Part shown: positions 33,767 to 42,749 of the stretch, in pieces | Layout of the letters: every line of letters starts with the position of its first letter | How positions within the stretch are numbered: the first letter of the stretch is position 1 | DNA from: Pseudophaeobacter sp965641885 | GTDB lineage: Bacteria > Pseudomonadota > Alphaproteobacteria > Rhodobacterales > Rhodobacteraceae | Assembly (NCBI GenBank): GCA_965641885.1 | Contig: OZ282574.1 | Span: 3,410,001 to 3,474,000 of the forward strand | Reading direction: 5' to 3' | Length of the DNA stretch: 64,000 nt | The notes under the pieces: model-generated | The model's input: only the letters and a program-made list of their open reading frames with translations | Database searches by the model: none | Told to the model about the DNA's origin: nothing | Position numbers and translations under genes: made by a program

Positions 33767-34573
33767 CTAGGCTTTTGGCGGATGCAGGACCAGCGTTTGC
33801 AGGGCTGTTGCGACCGGGCCCTGTTCGTCCTGTAAAACCGATTGTGACATGCCAATGCCGGTGCTGTGCCAGTGCGAAATCGAGTCAGAGGCGTGCCAGT
33901 CGCCCTTTGGTTCGCGGTGCACATTCAGGGTGAGATCCGTATTCATGAACCCCATCTCCGCAGGCCGGGCGTTCCAGGAGATGCCATTGCCGCAATCCGC
34001 CAGCGCACAGAGCGACTGGATCGGTGATTGATCCTCGCCCTGCAACAGTTTCGGCGTGCGCATCCAGAGGGTTTTGGGTCCTGGTTTCAGACCGAATTCC
34101 GGCGGGTAGGCCACATCGAGGAACTGGCCAAAATAGGGTTTGTCATGCAGGCCTGCACCAATCGAGAACGGCCCCGGCGCGGCCTCGGCGCGGTTGAGCG
34201 GCATCACCGGCGGGGTTGGCACCTCGCCCAGATCTTTGCGCACCAGGTGCATCGTAGTGCCCAGCGCGCAGAGTGTATTGTCGCGATCATGCACGGTGAT
34301 CTGTGTGGTGGCCAGCGTGCGGGTATGGCGGGTGGTTTCAGCCGCGACCCGCAGCCCTGCCAGTGGCAGCGGACGCAGGATATCAATCGTCAGACGGCAG
34401 AGCATCTTGTCCGGGCCAACCTCAATTTCGGCAGCCCGCGCCGCCAGGCCAGTGACTGGCCCTGCGTGACAGTGATCGGCGGACCAGGGCCCCCGTGCCG
34501 GGTCATTCCCAACAAACACCCCTTCGGAGTCTTGCGAGAAAAACGGCGGCGCTGTGAGGGCCCTGGACGTCAT
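33767..34573 (-). CDS. Acyl-CoA thioesterase-like (hotdog, TesB-like) protein
   Basis: The product is 268 aa from MTSRALTAPPFF; a longer frame upstream overlaps the acyl-CoA dehydrogenase and is rejected. The sequence fits a double-hotdog thioesterase-like protein: GPWSADHCHAGPVTGLAARAAE near the N-terminus, LTIDILRPLPLAGLRV in the first hotdog, and NTDLTLNVHREPKGDW in the second. It begins four bases after the acyl-CoA dehydrogenase stop, so both belong to one operon. A role in releasing or trimming acyl-CoA intermediates is inferred. Confidence 0.82.
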   Translation of the reverse strand: MTSRALTAPPFFSQDSEGVFVGNDPARGPWSADHCHAGPVTGLAARAAEIEVGPDKMLCRLTIDILRPLPLAGLRVAAETTRHTRTLATTQITVHDRDNTLCALGTTMHLVRKDLGEVPTPPVMPLNRAEAAPGPFSIGAGLHDKPYFGQFLDVAYPPEFGLKPGPKTLWMRTPKLLQGEDQSPIQSLCALADCGNGISWNARPAEMGFMNTDLTLNVHREPKGDWHASDSISHWHSTGIGMSQSVLQDEQGPVATALQTLVLHPPKA

Positions 34574-34577
34574 GGGA

Positions 34578-35813
34578 TCAGACCTTTTCCTGGGTGTATT
34601 TTCGCAGCTCGCTGCGGGCGACCTGACGGCGGTGCACCGCATCCGGGCCATCGGCCAGACGCAGGGTGCGCACATGGGTCCAGGCCGTCGCCAGCGGTGT
34701 GTCCTGGCTGATGCCCTGACCGCCAAACATCTGCACCGCCTCGTCGATCACCTTCAGGGCAACGCGGGGCGCCACCACTTTGATCTGGCTGATCCAGGGG
34801 GCTGCCGCGCGGCCATCGCCCTGATCCATATACCAGGCCGCCTTGAGGCAAAGCAGGCGCGCCATTTCGATCTCCATGCGGCATTCAGCAATAATGTCAA
34901 AGTTGGCCCCCAGATGCGCCAGCTTTTTGCCAAAGGCCTCACGCTGCAGCGACCGTTTGCACATCTGCTCAAGCGCTGATTCCGCCTGACCAATTGCACG
35001 CATGCAGTGGTGAATCCGTCCAGGTCCAAGGCGGCCCTGCGCGATTTCAAAGCCGCGCCCTTCGCCCAGCAAAATGCTGTCAGCAGGCACCCGCACGTTT
35101 GTAAAGCGGAGATGCATGTGGCCGTGCGGCGCATCATCGTGGCCGTAGACCTCCATTGGCCGCAGCACCTCGATGCCTTCGCTTGCAGCAGGCACCACAA
35201 TCATCGACTGACGCTGGTGCTTGGACTGCTCTTCGCCGCCGGTTTTCACCATGACGATATAGACCTTACAGCGCGGATCGCCCGCTCCCGAGGCCCACCA
35301 TTTCTCGCCGTTCAGCACATAGTCGTCGCCGTCGCGCACGCAGGACATCGACACATTGGTGGCATCCGAGGACGCCACGTCAGGCTCGGTCATCAGATAG
35401 GCCGAGCGGATCTTGCCCTCCAGCAGCGGCGCCAGCCACTCTTTCTTCATCGCCTCGGTGCCGTAGCGCTCAAACACTTCCATGTTGCCGGTATCAGGTG
35501 CGGCGCAGTTGAACACTTCGGCTCCCAGCGGCGTCTTGCCCATTTCCTCGGCAAAATAGGCGTATTCAACGGTCGAGAGCCCAAAGCCCTTGTCGCTGTC
35601 AGTGAGCCAGAAGTTCCACAAACCCTGCTCTTTGGCCTTGGCTTTCAGCCCTTCCAGGATTTCAGCCTGCCGCGCGGTGTACTGCCAGCGGTCGCCCTTG
35701 CCGATTTCGACCTGATATTCGGCCTCCAGCGGCATGATCTCGTCGCGCACCATAGCGGCAACCCGATCCAACAGCTTGCGGTTCTCTGCCCGCATGCCAA
35801 AATTCATATCCAT
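34578..35813 (-). CDS. Acyl-CoA dehydrogenase
   Basis: The product is 411 aa from MDMNFGMRAENRKLL, chosen because a GGAGGAGAA box stands eight bases before it; the longer frame upstream lacks homology. It has N-terminal helical, central beta (YLMTEPDVASSDATNVSMSC flavin-binding block; GEKWWASGAGDPRCKV) and C-terminal helical domains, with RMEIEMARLLCLKAAW and FGGQGISQDTPLA. FAD-dependent alpha,beta-dehydrogenation of an acyl-CoA; the subclass resembles ACAD10/11-type enzymes by eye. Operon with the thioesterase. Confidence 0.93.
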   Translation of the reverse strand: MDMNFGMRAENRKLLDRVAAMVRDEIMPLEAEYQVEIGKGDRWQYTARQAEILEGLKAKAKEQGLWNFWLTDSDKGFGLSTVEYAYFAEEMGKTPLGAEVFNCAAPDTGNMEVFERYGTEAMKKEWLAPLLEGKIRSAYLMTEPDVASSDATNVSMSCVRDGDDYVLNGEKWWASGAGDPRCKVYIVMVKTGGEEQSKHQRQSMIVVPAASEGIEVLRPMEVYGHDDAPHGHMHLRFTNVRVPADSILLGEGRGFEIAQGRLGPGRIHHCMRAIGQAESALEQMCKRSLQREAFGKKLAHLGANFDIIAECRMEIEMARLLCLKAAWYMDQGDGRAAAPWISQIKVVAPRVALKVIDEAVQMFGGQGISQDTPLATAWTHVRTLRLADGPDAVHRRQVARSELRKYTQEKV

Positions 35814-35937
35814 CGTAAATTCTCCTCCACTGCCGCTTTCGCTTTTGCAAAAACCATGGCTTAGTCGCCCAAGAACTGTCCAGCACAGTGACGGAACGTC
35901 ACCGGGGGACAAGTGAAAAACATCGAGGGGAACAGGC

Positions 35938-36873
35938 ATGGCGCTACTCATCAGTATCGGTCACGACGGATGGTATACGGATACCGCACTGGCGGATGAG
36001 CTGCGCGTTCTGAGCCCCAGTGCGGATATTCGCACCCTGTCAGCCCCCAGCGATCTGTCTCAGGTGACCATGCTGGCGGTCTCGCGGCTTGATCCCGATC
36101 TGCCAGCGCGTCTGCCCAACCTGGCCCTGGTGCAAAAACTGGGCGCCGGTGTCGAGACCATTGTGGCGCATCCTGCGCTGGCACCGCATGTGCAGGTGGC
36201 GCGGCTCAAACCCATAGAGCCCGCCCGCGAGATTGCGCAGTATTGCCTCGCCTATGTGCTGCAGGGCCAACGTAACATTGCCGCCCATGCCGCAGCACAG
36301 GCCCGCGCCGCCTGGGAGCCGCTGGCGCCAAAGCAGAACCACAAGACCCGCGTGGGCGTGCTGGGCCTTGGCCATATCGGTGGCCAGACCGCATTGTTGA
36401 TGCGCGATCTGGGGTTTGAGGTGCACGGCTGGAGCCGCTCTGCCAAAGACATTGAGGGAGTGCAGTGTCATCATGGAGAGGCAGGCCTGGAGCCAATGCT
36501 GGCGCACTGCGATTATGTCTGCGCTATCCTGCCCTCGACCCCTGAAACACGCGGTCTGATCAATCGCCAAACTCTGGCGGCAATGAAGCCGGGTGCGACC
36601 ATTATCAATGCCGGGCGCGGCGATCTGGTCGACGAGCCCGCCCTGATCAAAGCGCTGGACAGTGGTCATCTGGGCCATGCGGTGCTGGATGTGCTCTGTA
36701 CTGAGCCGCTGCCAGCGACAGATCCGCTGTGGCGCCACCCAAGCGTCACCATCACCCCGCATGTGTCGGGCTGGCATCTTGGCGATGCGCTGCAGGATGT
36801 GATGGAAAACTACCGCCGCCTTGAAGCGGGCGAGGCGCTGCTGCATGCCGTGGACCGGCAACGGGGCTACTAG
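35938..36873 (+). CDS. ghrA: Glyoxylate/hydroxypyruvate reductase A-like D-2-hydroxyacid dehydrogenase
   Basis: The product is 311 aa. NAD(P)-binding motif VGVLGLGHIGGQTALLMRDLGF (around residues 139-160), with WSRSAKDIEGV after it; the Ser/Arg pair suggests NADPH preference. The catalytic series is Arg in NAGRGDLVDEPAL, Glu in DVLCTEPLPATDPLW and His in TPHVSGWH. It reduces glyoxylate or hydroxypyruvate. Divergent from the acyl-CoA dehydrogenase. Glyoxylate is also the end-product of the purine cluster further along, but no linkage is visible. Confidence 0.9.
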   Translation: MALLISIGHDGWYTDTALADELRVLSPSADIRTLSAPSDLSQVTMLAVSRLDPDLPARLPNLALVQKLGAGVETIVAHPALAPHVQVARLKPIEPAREIAQYCLAYVLQGQRNIAAHAAAQARAAWEPLAPKQNHKTRVGVLGLGHIGGQTALLMRDLGFEVHGWSRSAKDIEGVQCHHGEAGLEPMLAHCDYVCAILPSTPETRGLINRQTLAAMKPGATIINAGRGDLVDEPALIKALDSGHLGHAVLDVLCTEPLPATDPLWRHPSVTITPHVSGWHLGDALQDVMENYRRLEAGEALLHAVDRQRGY

Positions 36874-36892
36874 CCCCGCAGTAGGGACAAGA

Positions 36893-38647
36893 CTAAAACA
36901 GCATATTTTTCAACGCGGTCCAGGCAGGCCTCAGACGCAGCCAGCTGCTTAGGCCCGTATGGGCAGGCTGGCCCTCTTTCCAGGTGCCTGCCACCGCGAG
37001 GGATTGCCAGTCACTGGTCAGCGGACTGCCATTGAACAGGGTGAAATCGGCGCGTTTGCCCACCTCGATTGATCCGATCAGATCCGCCTGCCCCAATTGC
37101 CGCGCGGCATTCAGGGTCATCGCCCGAAGAGCCTGACGCCGTGACAGCGCCTGATCCGGAGCAGTTTGGGTTTGCCCCGAGGCCGAGCCGCGCTCAACCG
37201 CCGTGCGCAGGGTGCGCAGCGGATCAATAGGTGAGGCCGGATGATCGCCGTGCAGCGTGGTGACAGCCCCTGCTGCCATGGCCGTCCCAACGGGCATATA
37301 GCGGTCGGCGCGGCTGCCGACGATGTCAGGCAGCGCATCGCCATAATAGTAGATGTGGTCGACAAAAAAGCCGAGGCTGACGCCCAGCGCCGTGGCCCGC
37401 TCTATCTGCTGCTGAGTGATCAGGGCGTTGTGTTCCAGGCGATGCGACAACCCATTGATCTGCCCCGCCGCCGCAAAGGCATCCAGCACCCTGTCAATGG
37501 CACGCTCGCCCTGCGCATGCACCGCAATCTGGTGGCCCGCCGCCTGCAGAGCTGCCACTTTGGCGGCGAAATCCTCTGCCTCATAGCTCACCGGCCCCAG
37601 ATGCCCATGCGGCAGATGCATCCGCTCAGAGGTGAGGTCGCTGTGCTCATAGGCCTCGGCAAAGGCAGCGCCGCCGGTAAAGGGTGAGCCATCCATCCAG
37701 AATTTGGTGCCGATCACGCGAAAATCATCGGTGCCACCCAGCGCTGTGCCCTGATGTGGCATCAGATAAAGATAGGCCCGCAATGGTGCCGCAGTGGCGC
37801 CGATATGGCGCAGCAACCCGACCGGGTCGGGATGTTTGCCAACCGCACCCGTGATGCCAATGCTGGTATAGCCCGCCCGCGCGTAGTCGGCGTAGGTCTT
37901 GCGCACCAGCAGCTCGATCACCGCAGGATCAGCCGAGGGCATGGCACCTAGCACTGCATTCACCGCCGCCAGCTCACGAAAGGCACCGGTGGCGCGGCCC
38001 TCGCCGTCGCGGATGATGCCCTCAACAGTCTCGTGCGAGACCAGCGGAATACCGGCCGCCTGCATTGCGGCGCTATTGGCATAAACTTCGTGCAGCATCT
38101 GGGTGATCACCACCATCGGGCGTTCAGGTGCAATGGCGTCCAGCTCGGCCAGGGTCGGCGCCGAAAGATCCGCAATCGCCACCGGGTCCCAGCCATAGGC
38201 GACCAGCCAGGGGGTCAGCGCGGTCTTGTCTGCCGCCGCACGCAGGGTCTGCATCACCTCGGCTCGGCTGCCGTGGGAAAAGCCGCTGATATCCACCACG
38301 GCCCCCAACAGAGCCGTCGCAATAGGGTGGGTATGGGGTTCGATCAGACCAGGTGTCAGCACCTTGCCTTTAAGATCATAGACCGGCGCGCCACTGGATT
38401 TCAGCGCCGCCAGAGCGCCGATTTGGGTAATGACCCCGCCCTCGACAAGCAGGGCCTCGACTGGCAGGCCTGCAGAAGTGCCTTGCCCCTGTGGTTGTCC
38501 CTGTGGCTCGGCCATGGTGATGATCTCGCCGCCGGTAAGTATCAGCCGGTTTGGCACGGTTTCAGGCCGCAAAAAATACCAGCTCAGACCGGCCACCAGC
38601 AGCCCCACCACTATGAGACCCTTCAGAATTCGACCCAACCATTTCAT
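36893..38647 (-). CDS. Membrane-anchored amidohydrolase (YtcJ-like)
   Basis: The product is 584 aa from MKWLGRILKGL. A frame continuing through the gcvH 3' region upstream is not coding. One N-terminal membrane anchor (residues 6-24) puts the enzyme outside. The metal-dependent hydrolase core follows: IEPHTHPIATALLG metal motif, QGERAIDRVLDAF and HRLEHNALI, and LHGDHPASPIDPLRTLRTAVERG with GSIEVGKRADFTLFNGSPL at the end. The order fits YtcJ/AmnH-type amidohydrolase family 3. A QGQPQGQG stretch near residue 50 reflects short repeats. Substrate unknown. Confidence 0.9.
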   Translation of the reverse strand: MKWLGRILKGLIVVGLLVAGLSWYFLRPETVPNRLILTGGEIITMAEPQGQPQGQGTSAGLPVEALLVEGGVITQIGALAALKSSGAPVYDLKGKVLTPGLIEPHTHPIATALLGAVVDISGFSHGSRAEVMQTLRAAADKTALTPWLVAYGWDPVAIADLSAPTLAELDAIAPERPMVVITQMLHEVYANSAAMQAAGIPLVSHETVEGIIRDGEGRATGAFRELAAVNAVLGAMPSADPAVIELLVRKTYADYARAGYTSIGITGAVGKHPDPVGLLRHIGATAAPLRAYLYLMPHQGTALGGTDDFRVIGTKFWMDGSPFTGGAAFAEAYEHSDLTSERMHLPHGHLGPVSYEAEDFAAKVAALQAAGHQIAVHAQGERAIDRVLDAFAAAGQINGLSHRLEHNALITQQQIERATALGVSLGFFVDHIYYYGDALPDIVGSRADRYMPVGTAMAAGAVTTLHGDHPASPIDPLRTLRTAVERGSASGQTQTAPDQALSRRQALRAMTLNAARQLGQADLIGSIEVGKRADFTLFNGSPLTSDWQSLAVAGTWKEGQPAHTGLSSWLRLRPAWTALKNMLF

Positions 38648-38853
38648 ATCGCCCGCCCCCCGTTGGTTTATGCCAAAGGATTGGAGAGCTCTCGTTTCCA
38701 AACAAGCCTGACGTGGCGGGAGACGCCGCACTTTTTGCGCGCCACACAGGCCATCAGGCTGCAGCCTGCACCCGGCAGCGCCGCAATACAGCCCCAAAAG
38801 ACACGAGGTCCGAGAGACCAAAACACCCAGAGCGCGTCGCAGCGCAGGTGGAG

Positions 38854-38909
38854 AAAACCCGCCGCCCCCCGCCGCCCCCCCGCCGAACCAAGGGCGCGGC
38901 GGGGGGCGG
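38854..38909 (-). terminator. Strong terminator of gcvH
   Basis: A perfect 14-bp GC stem has arms at 38862-38875 and 38896-38909 (CCGCCCCCCGCCGC paired with GCGGCGGGGGGCGG). In the minus-strand transcript it is followed by GTTTTC. It begins directly after the gcvH stop codon. It should stop most transcription before the amidohydrolase gene. Confidence 0.85.
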
Positions 38910-38912
38910 TCT

Positions 38913-39272
38913 TTAGCCGATGAATTTCTTGTAGGCGGGCTCTTCCATATAGTCGTCCATTGGCGACATATCTTCCACCTTGAGCTTGAAAAACCAGGCA
39001 TCGCCCTGCGGGTCATCGTTCACTTTGCCGGGGCTCTCTGTCAGGGCCTGATTGACCTCGACAACCTCACCGTCCAGTGGCGACAGAATGTCAGAGGCCG
39101 CTTTGACCGATTCAATCACCACGATCTCATCGTCTTTGGCAAACTCATCGCCCACTTCGGGCAGCTCGATAAAGACAACATCGCCCAGCTGCTCGGCGGC
39201 ATGCGCGGTAATGCCAACCGTCACTATGTCACCTTCCACGTCGAGCCATTCGTGTTCTTCCGTAAATTTCAT
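38913..39272 (-). CDS. gcvH: Glycine cleavage system H protein
   Basis: The product is 119 aa from the ATG at 39272 (MKFTEEHEWL), preferred because an ACGGGA box lies about eight bases upstream; an in-frame ATG at 39281 stands too close to that box. The lipoylation site is K57 in VIESVKAASD, with the family blocks GITAHAAEQLGDVVFIELPE and SPLDGEVVEVN. H protein shuttles the aminomethyl group between GcvP, GcvT and Lpd. Notably neither gcvT nor gcvP is next to it. It follows a tandem glycine riboswitch and ends in its own terminator. Confidence 0.96.
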   Translation of the reverse strand: MKFTEEHEWLDVEGDIVTVGITAHAAEQLGDVVFIELPEVGDEFAKDDEIVVIESVKAASDILSPLDGEVVEVNQALTESPGKVNDDPQGDAWFFKLKVEDMSPMDDYMEEPAYKKFIG

Positions 39273-39739
39273 CGTCGTCATCCCGTTTTGCTGGTCCCGG
39301 CGTGTTGGGTCCGGTTTTGAGGTCCGGCTATGGTGGCCGGAGATCTGTTTCTGGCGTGCATTGTCCCAAAGGCTGGGGTCGGCTCGATCAGTGGAATCTG
39401 TTCAAGACACTCCGACATCCACCGCGCGCAAATCTGCCGCACGGCCCGATGCCCCCTCTGTCCCTTTGCCTGAGATCGTTATCCCTTCGGCGGCGCAGCT
39501 TTCCTGTGCTCTCTCCAGAGTCATCCATGCATAAGGTCCCTGCTGCCTGAGAGTTTCCGGGGCGGTTGCTCCTTCGGCACCGGGCTTGCACGGTCAGACA
39601 CAAAGGTCAGTCTGCGCAGCGTCGGTTCTCCCCTATACACCGCAGTAAGATACCAGCGCGCTATGTGGCGTTCAAGACGCAAATACGCCCGGAACTGTCA
39701 CGCCTGCGGCAAAATAACTCCGATCCCGGACAGTGCGCG
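39273..39739. other. 467-base untranslated leader between gcvH and the glutamine-synthetase-like gene
   Basis: This holds the riboswitch (39445-39635), the leader of gcvH (39273-39444) and about 100 bases downstream of the glutamine-synthetase-like gene. No protein gene is supported; frames on the plus strand here overlay the riboswitch. Confidence 0.8.
39445..39635 (-). promoter_or_regulatory. Tandem glycine riboswitch upstream of gcvH
   Basis: On the minus strand two adjacent aptamers are visible. The first (about 39540-39635) has GGGGAGAACCG, GTGCCGAAGGAGCAACC and AACTCTCAGGCA. The second (about 39445-39535) has CTCTGGAGAG, CGCCGAAGGGATAACG, ATCTCAGGCA and GGGACAGAGGGG. CCGAAGG...CTCAGGCA plus GGACAGAG are the conserved glycine-aptamer cores. 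The arrangement (two aptamers with a short linker) is the known cooperative glycine riboswitch. It is followed by a leader of about 170 bases without an obvious terminator stem, so control could be at translation. Confidence 0.95.
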
Positions 39740-41221
39740 TCAGAACAGGTTGAAATACTCCGCCTGCTCCCACTCGCTGACCGTATCCAGATATCGCTCC
39801 CACTCAAACCGTTTCAGCTGCGACAGGTAGCTGACAAACTCCGCACCCAGTGTGCTGGCAAACAACTCAGAGCTTTCAAAGGCCTGTAACGCCTGCCCCA
39901 AGGAGCGCGGCAGCCGCGCGGCACCCTCCTCATAGGGCGACAGGGTCGCGTTGGGCGCCTGCAGTCCCGACGCCATCCCGGCGGATCCCGCAAGGATCTG
40001 GGCCGCAATGGCAAAATAGGGGTTGGCAGAGCTGTCGGGCGCGCGGTTTTCGATGCGACTGGCGCTGTCGCCGGGCTGCATCAGGGCGCGCAGCATGGCG
40101 CCGCGATTGTCGTGCCCCCACTGAATCCGATCAGGGGCCAGCTGAAACGGCAGGTATCGTTTGTAGCTGTTCACCGTCGGGGCAATCATCACCGAACAGG
40201 CGGCGGCATGCGTCAGCAGCCCGGCAATCCAGCCCGAGGCCTCTGGGCTCAGGCTGCCATCGGCAGCGGGCTGAAACAGGTTGCGCCCGGTACTGCGCTC
40301 GACCAGCGACTGATGCAGGTGCCAGCCATTGGCCATGGCGTTATCGAGCCGCGGCTTTGCCATAAAGCTGGCATGCAGCCCGGCGCGGGCGCAGACTTCT
40401 TTGACCATGGTGCGAAACATCACCATGGCATCGGCCTGCTGCAAAGCGGGCAGTGGCGCAAAGGTGAACTCAAACTGGCTGGGGCCCATTTCGATCTCAA
40501 CCGAACGCGGCTGCAGTCCCAGCCCCTGGGCCGCGCGGCGGATGTCATCCAGCACCGCTTCGCAGGCATCATAGCGGGTCTCGGTGAGGTATTGGTAGCC
40601 CGGGCTCAGGTTGCGGGTCTTGATTGGCGCACCAGGCATGGTGCTTTGGGAATGGCTGCGGGCGCCGTCCTGGCGCTCAAAAATCTGGAATTCGACCTCC
40701 AGCCCAAACACCGCCTGCAGGCCCTGCGCCGCAAGCCCGGCCTCGGCCCGGCGCAGCACTTCGCTGGAGGAAAAGCTGATCGGCGTGCCGTCTGGCATCA
40801 CCGCATCACACAGGATCCAAGCGGAATGCGGCGACCAGGGCAGGATGCGGAATGTCTCGGGACGTGGCAGCAACAAAACATCACCCGCGCCGCGCATCGG
40901 CACAAAGCCACCGGACCGCCCACCCTTCTGACTGCCGCCCTGACTGCCTTCCTGGCCCCAGACCGCAAAGGCGGTCCGGTGTGAGGTGTCCTTTAACAGT
41001 AGCGTTGACGGCACATTGATCCCGGTGCGAAACAGCCCCTCAAAGGCCTCGGCCACCAGAGTTTTGCCGCGCAGAATGCCATGCTGATCAACGAACAGCA
41101 CCCGCAGGGTCTCTAGTCCTTGCGCACGCGCCTCTGCCAAAACCGCCTGCGCCTGATCCTGCGCCTCAGCGCTCAAAAGCCCCTCGCGGGCCAAACGCCC
41201 CGTTGCCAGATCTTGTGCCAT
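39740..41221 (-). CDS. Glutamine-synthetase-like ligase
   Basis: The product is 493 aa. It has an N-terminal beta-grasp-type domain, with FVDQHGILRGKTLVAEAF near residue 43. The catalytic GS domain follows, with VFGLEVEFQIFE (metal-binding Glu), RSVEIEMGPSQFEFTF, NGWHLHQSL and RIENRAPDSSANPYFAIAA. The C-terminus ends in TVSEWEQAEYFNLF, which is typical of type III/GlnA-like ligases that gamma-glutamylate amines rather than ammonia. A low-complexity GSQGGSQKGG loop interrupts residues 92-103. It lies 96 bases downstream of a Rieske oxygenase on the same strand. It is not the ammonia-assimilating GlnA by sequence type. Confidence 0.88.
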   Translation of the reverse strand: MAQDLATGRLAREGLLSAEAQDQAQAVLAEARAQGLETLRVLFVDQHGILRGKTLVAEAFEGLFRTGINVPSTLLLKDTSHRTAFAVWGQEGSQGGSQKGGRSGGFVPMRGAGDVLLLPRPETFRILPWSPHSAWILCDAVMPDGTPISFSSSEVLRRAEAGLAAQGLQAVFGLEVEFQIFERQDGARSHSQSTMPGAPIKTRNLSPGYQYLTETRYDACEAVLDDIRRAAQGLGLQPRSVEIEMGPSQFEFTFAPLPALQQADAMVMFRTMVKEVCARAGLHASFMAKPRLDNAMANGWHLHQSLVERSTGRNLFQPAADGSLSPEASGWIAGLLTHAAACSVMIAPTVNSYKRYLPFQLAPDRIQWGHDNRGAMLRALMQPGDSASRIENRAPDSSANPYFAIAAQILAGSAGMASGLQAPNATLSPYEEGAARLPRSLGQALQAFESSELFASTLGAEFVSYLSQLKRFEWERYLDTVSEWEQAEYFNLF

Positions 41222-41317
41222 TGCGCCTCACGTTATTTGCCTGTCGAAGGCGATCTTACGCCTGCAATCCCGGCCCTGTTTCTAGCTGAAATTCCCTGAT
41301 GTTGCGAGAAAAACGCG

Positions 41318-42682
41318 TCAGGCTTTGCTATCCACTTTCAGATCCACTCTGGCACTCACTGTGGCATCCACCTGTGCATCCCAGGAACAACTTCCCCGGC
41401 GTTGCTGGTCCGCCTGCTCAGCGGCGCGCTGCCAGTCGCCATCCTGGGCAATCGAATCATTGGAAACCGGGCCAAATACGGTCGAAAGGTCCAGCCCACC
41501 GTGCATTGGCAAATCCGCCTCCCGGCCCTCTTTCACCGCCGCAATAGCGGCGCGCAGCTGGCGACGATAGCGGATGATGGCAATATCGGTCTTGCCCAGA
41601 TGTTCCTGCGTGCGGTCCTGAATGGCTCCCAGACTTTCGACCGCCCACTGATCGTGCACATTGATGTCGAGCCCCATGCCAGTATAGGTTTCGCGCGCCT
41701 GCTCTTCGGGATCAAAACCATAGTTGTTGTGACGCCCTTTCAGCGGTGCATAGTCCGGCAGGCTATGTTCTTTCAGACGCTGTTCGCGCATCAGCTCTTT
41801 GTTCACGGGTTGGTCAAAACTGGTGAACATTGAATACCAATAGCAGTTTTCATCGTCGATCGGCACATGCCACTGGGTGATGGTCATCTCGCGCGACATC
41901 GGGATGCAGATTGCTTCGGGGAAGATCTGATTGGTGATGCGCACATGGGTGCGGCCGTCGCCCAGATGCCGCAGAGCGGTGATCTTGAGGCCATGAGCCG
42001 CCGCCTCGGCTGTGATCTCGGGGCGGGGAAAATCACGCAGCAGTTTGGTCATGGGAATTTCGGTATCCCCCGCCGTGTCGCGGAACTGCTTGCCATAGGC
42101 CTCTGCCGGGTCTTCGTCCTGCAGGAACCGGTGCAGGAACGAGGCATGCGCCGGATCAATCCCCACCTCCATCGCCTGCAACCAGTTGCATCGCCACAGG
42201 CCTTTAAAGGCAAAGACATGGGTTTCGGGGGCCCGAAAACAATCCAGAGCCGGAAAGGCCGGCGGCGCGCCCGGCCCCATATAGGCCCAGATGATGCCGT
42301 TGTTTTCGACCACGGGATAGGCCGTGCTCTGGATCTGTTCGTGCATCCGGCTGCCTTCCGGCTCACCGGGTTGCTCAACGCATTGGCCCGCGCGATTAAA
42401 ATGCCAGCCATGGAAGGGGCAGCGCAGCCCGTTGTCCTCAAGGCGGCCAAAACACATGTCAGCGCCGCGATGCGGGCAATGACGACCAATCAGGCCCAGC
42501 GCGCCCTCAGTGTCGCGAAACAGCACCAGATCCTCGCCCAGCAATCGCACCGGCACCACGGGTCGGGGCCCCTGCAGCTCATCCAGCAGAGCGGCGGGCT
42601 GCCAATAGCGGCGCAGCACCTCTCCGGCATCGCTGCCGCGGCCTACGCGGGTCAGGCTGTCGTTCAATTCCTGGCTGATCAT
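41318..42682 (-). CDS. Rieske non-haem iron ring-hydroxylating oxygenase, alpha subunit
   Basis: The product is 454 aa. Rieske [2Fe-2S] ligands are C69, H71, C88 and H91 (CPHRGADM ... CPFHGWHF). The mononuclear iron facial triad is DPAHASFLH (H179, H184 and an acid further on), with the bridging Asp at 176. It resembles phthalate 4,5-dioxygenase/TsaM-type oxygenases with a single alpha subunit. It hydroxylates or demethylates an aromatic or similar substrate, needing an external reductase. No reductase or ferredoxin gene is adjacent. Next gene on the same strand is the glutamine-synthetase-like ligase. Substrate not deducible. An IclR regulator is divergent. Confidence 0.93.
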   Translation of the reverse strand: MISQELNDSLTRVGRGSDAGEVLRRYWQPAALLDELQGPRPVVPVRLLGEDLVLFRDTEGALGLIGRHCPHRGADMCFGRLEDNGLRCPFHGWHFNRAGQCVEQPGEPEGSRMHEQIQSTAYPVVENNGIIWAYMGPGAPPAFPALDCFRAPETHVFAFKGLWRCNWLQAMEVGIDPAHASFLHRFLQDEDPAEAYGKQFRDTAGDTEIPMTKLLRDFPRPEITAEAAAHGLKITALRHLGDGRTHVRITNQIFPEAICIPMSREMTITQWHVPIDDENCYWYSMFTSFDQPVNKELMREQRLKEHSLPDYAPLKGRHNNYGFDPEEQARETYTGMGLDINVHDQWAVESLGAIQDRTQEHLGKTDIAIIRYRRQLRAAIAAVKEGREADLPMHGGLDLSTVFGPVSNDSIAQDGDWQRAAEQADQQRRGSCSWDAQVDATVSARVDLKVDSKA

Positions 42683-42749
42683 AGCTAGGTCCCTCTCTTT
42701 TGCGCCTCAAACATCGGATCACGCAGTCCAACAAGGTCACTTGACATTG

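Noticed and set aside
34574..34726. Upstream extension of the thioesterase into the acyl-CoA dehydrogenase
   Set aside because: Translation is Arg/Pro/Cys-rich and matches the wrong frame of the dehydrogenase; the ATG at 34573 follows its stop by four bases.
38648..39016. Upstream extension of the amidohydrolase frame reaching into the gcvH coding region
   Set aside because: The extension overlaps gcvH and its terminator and has no homology-like sequence. The membrane anchor begins at MKWLG, so 38647 is the start.
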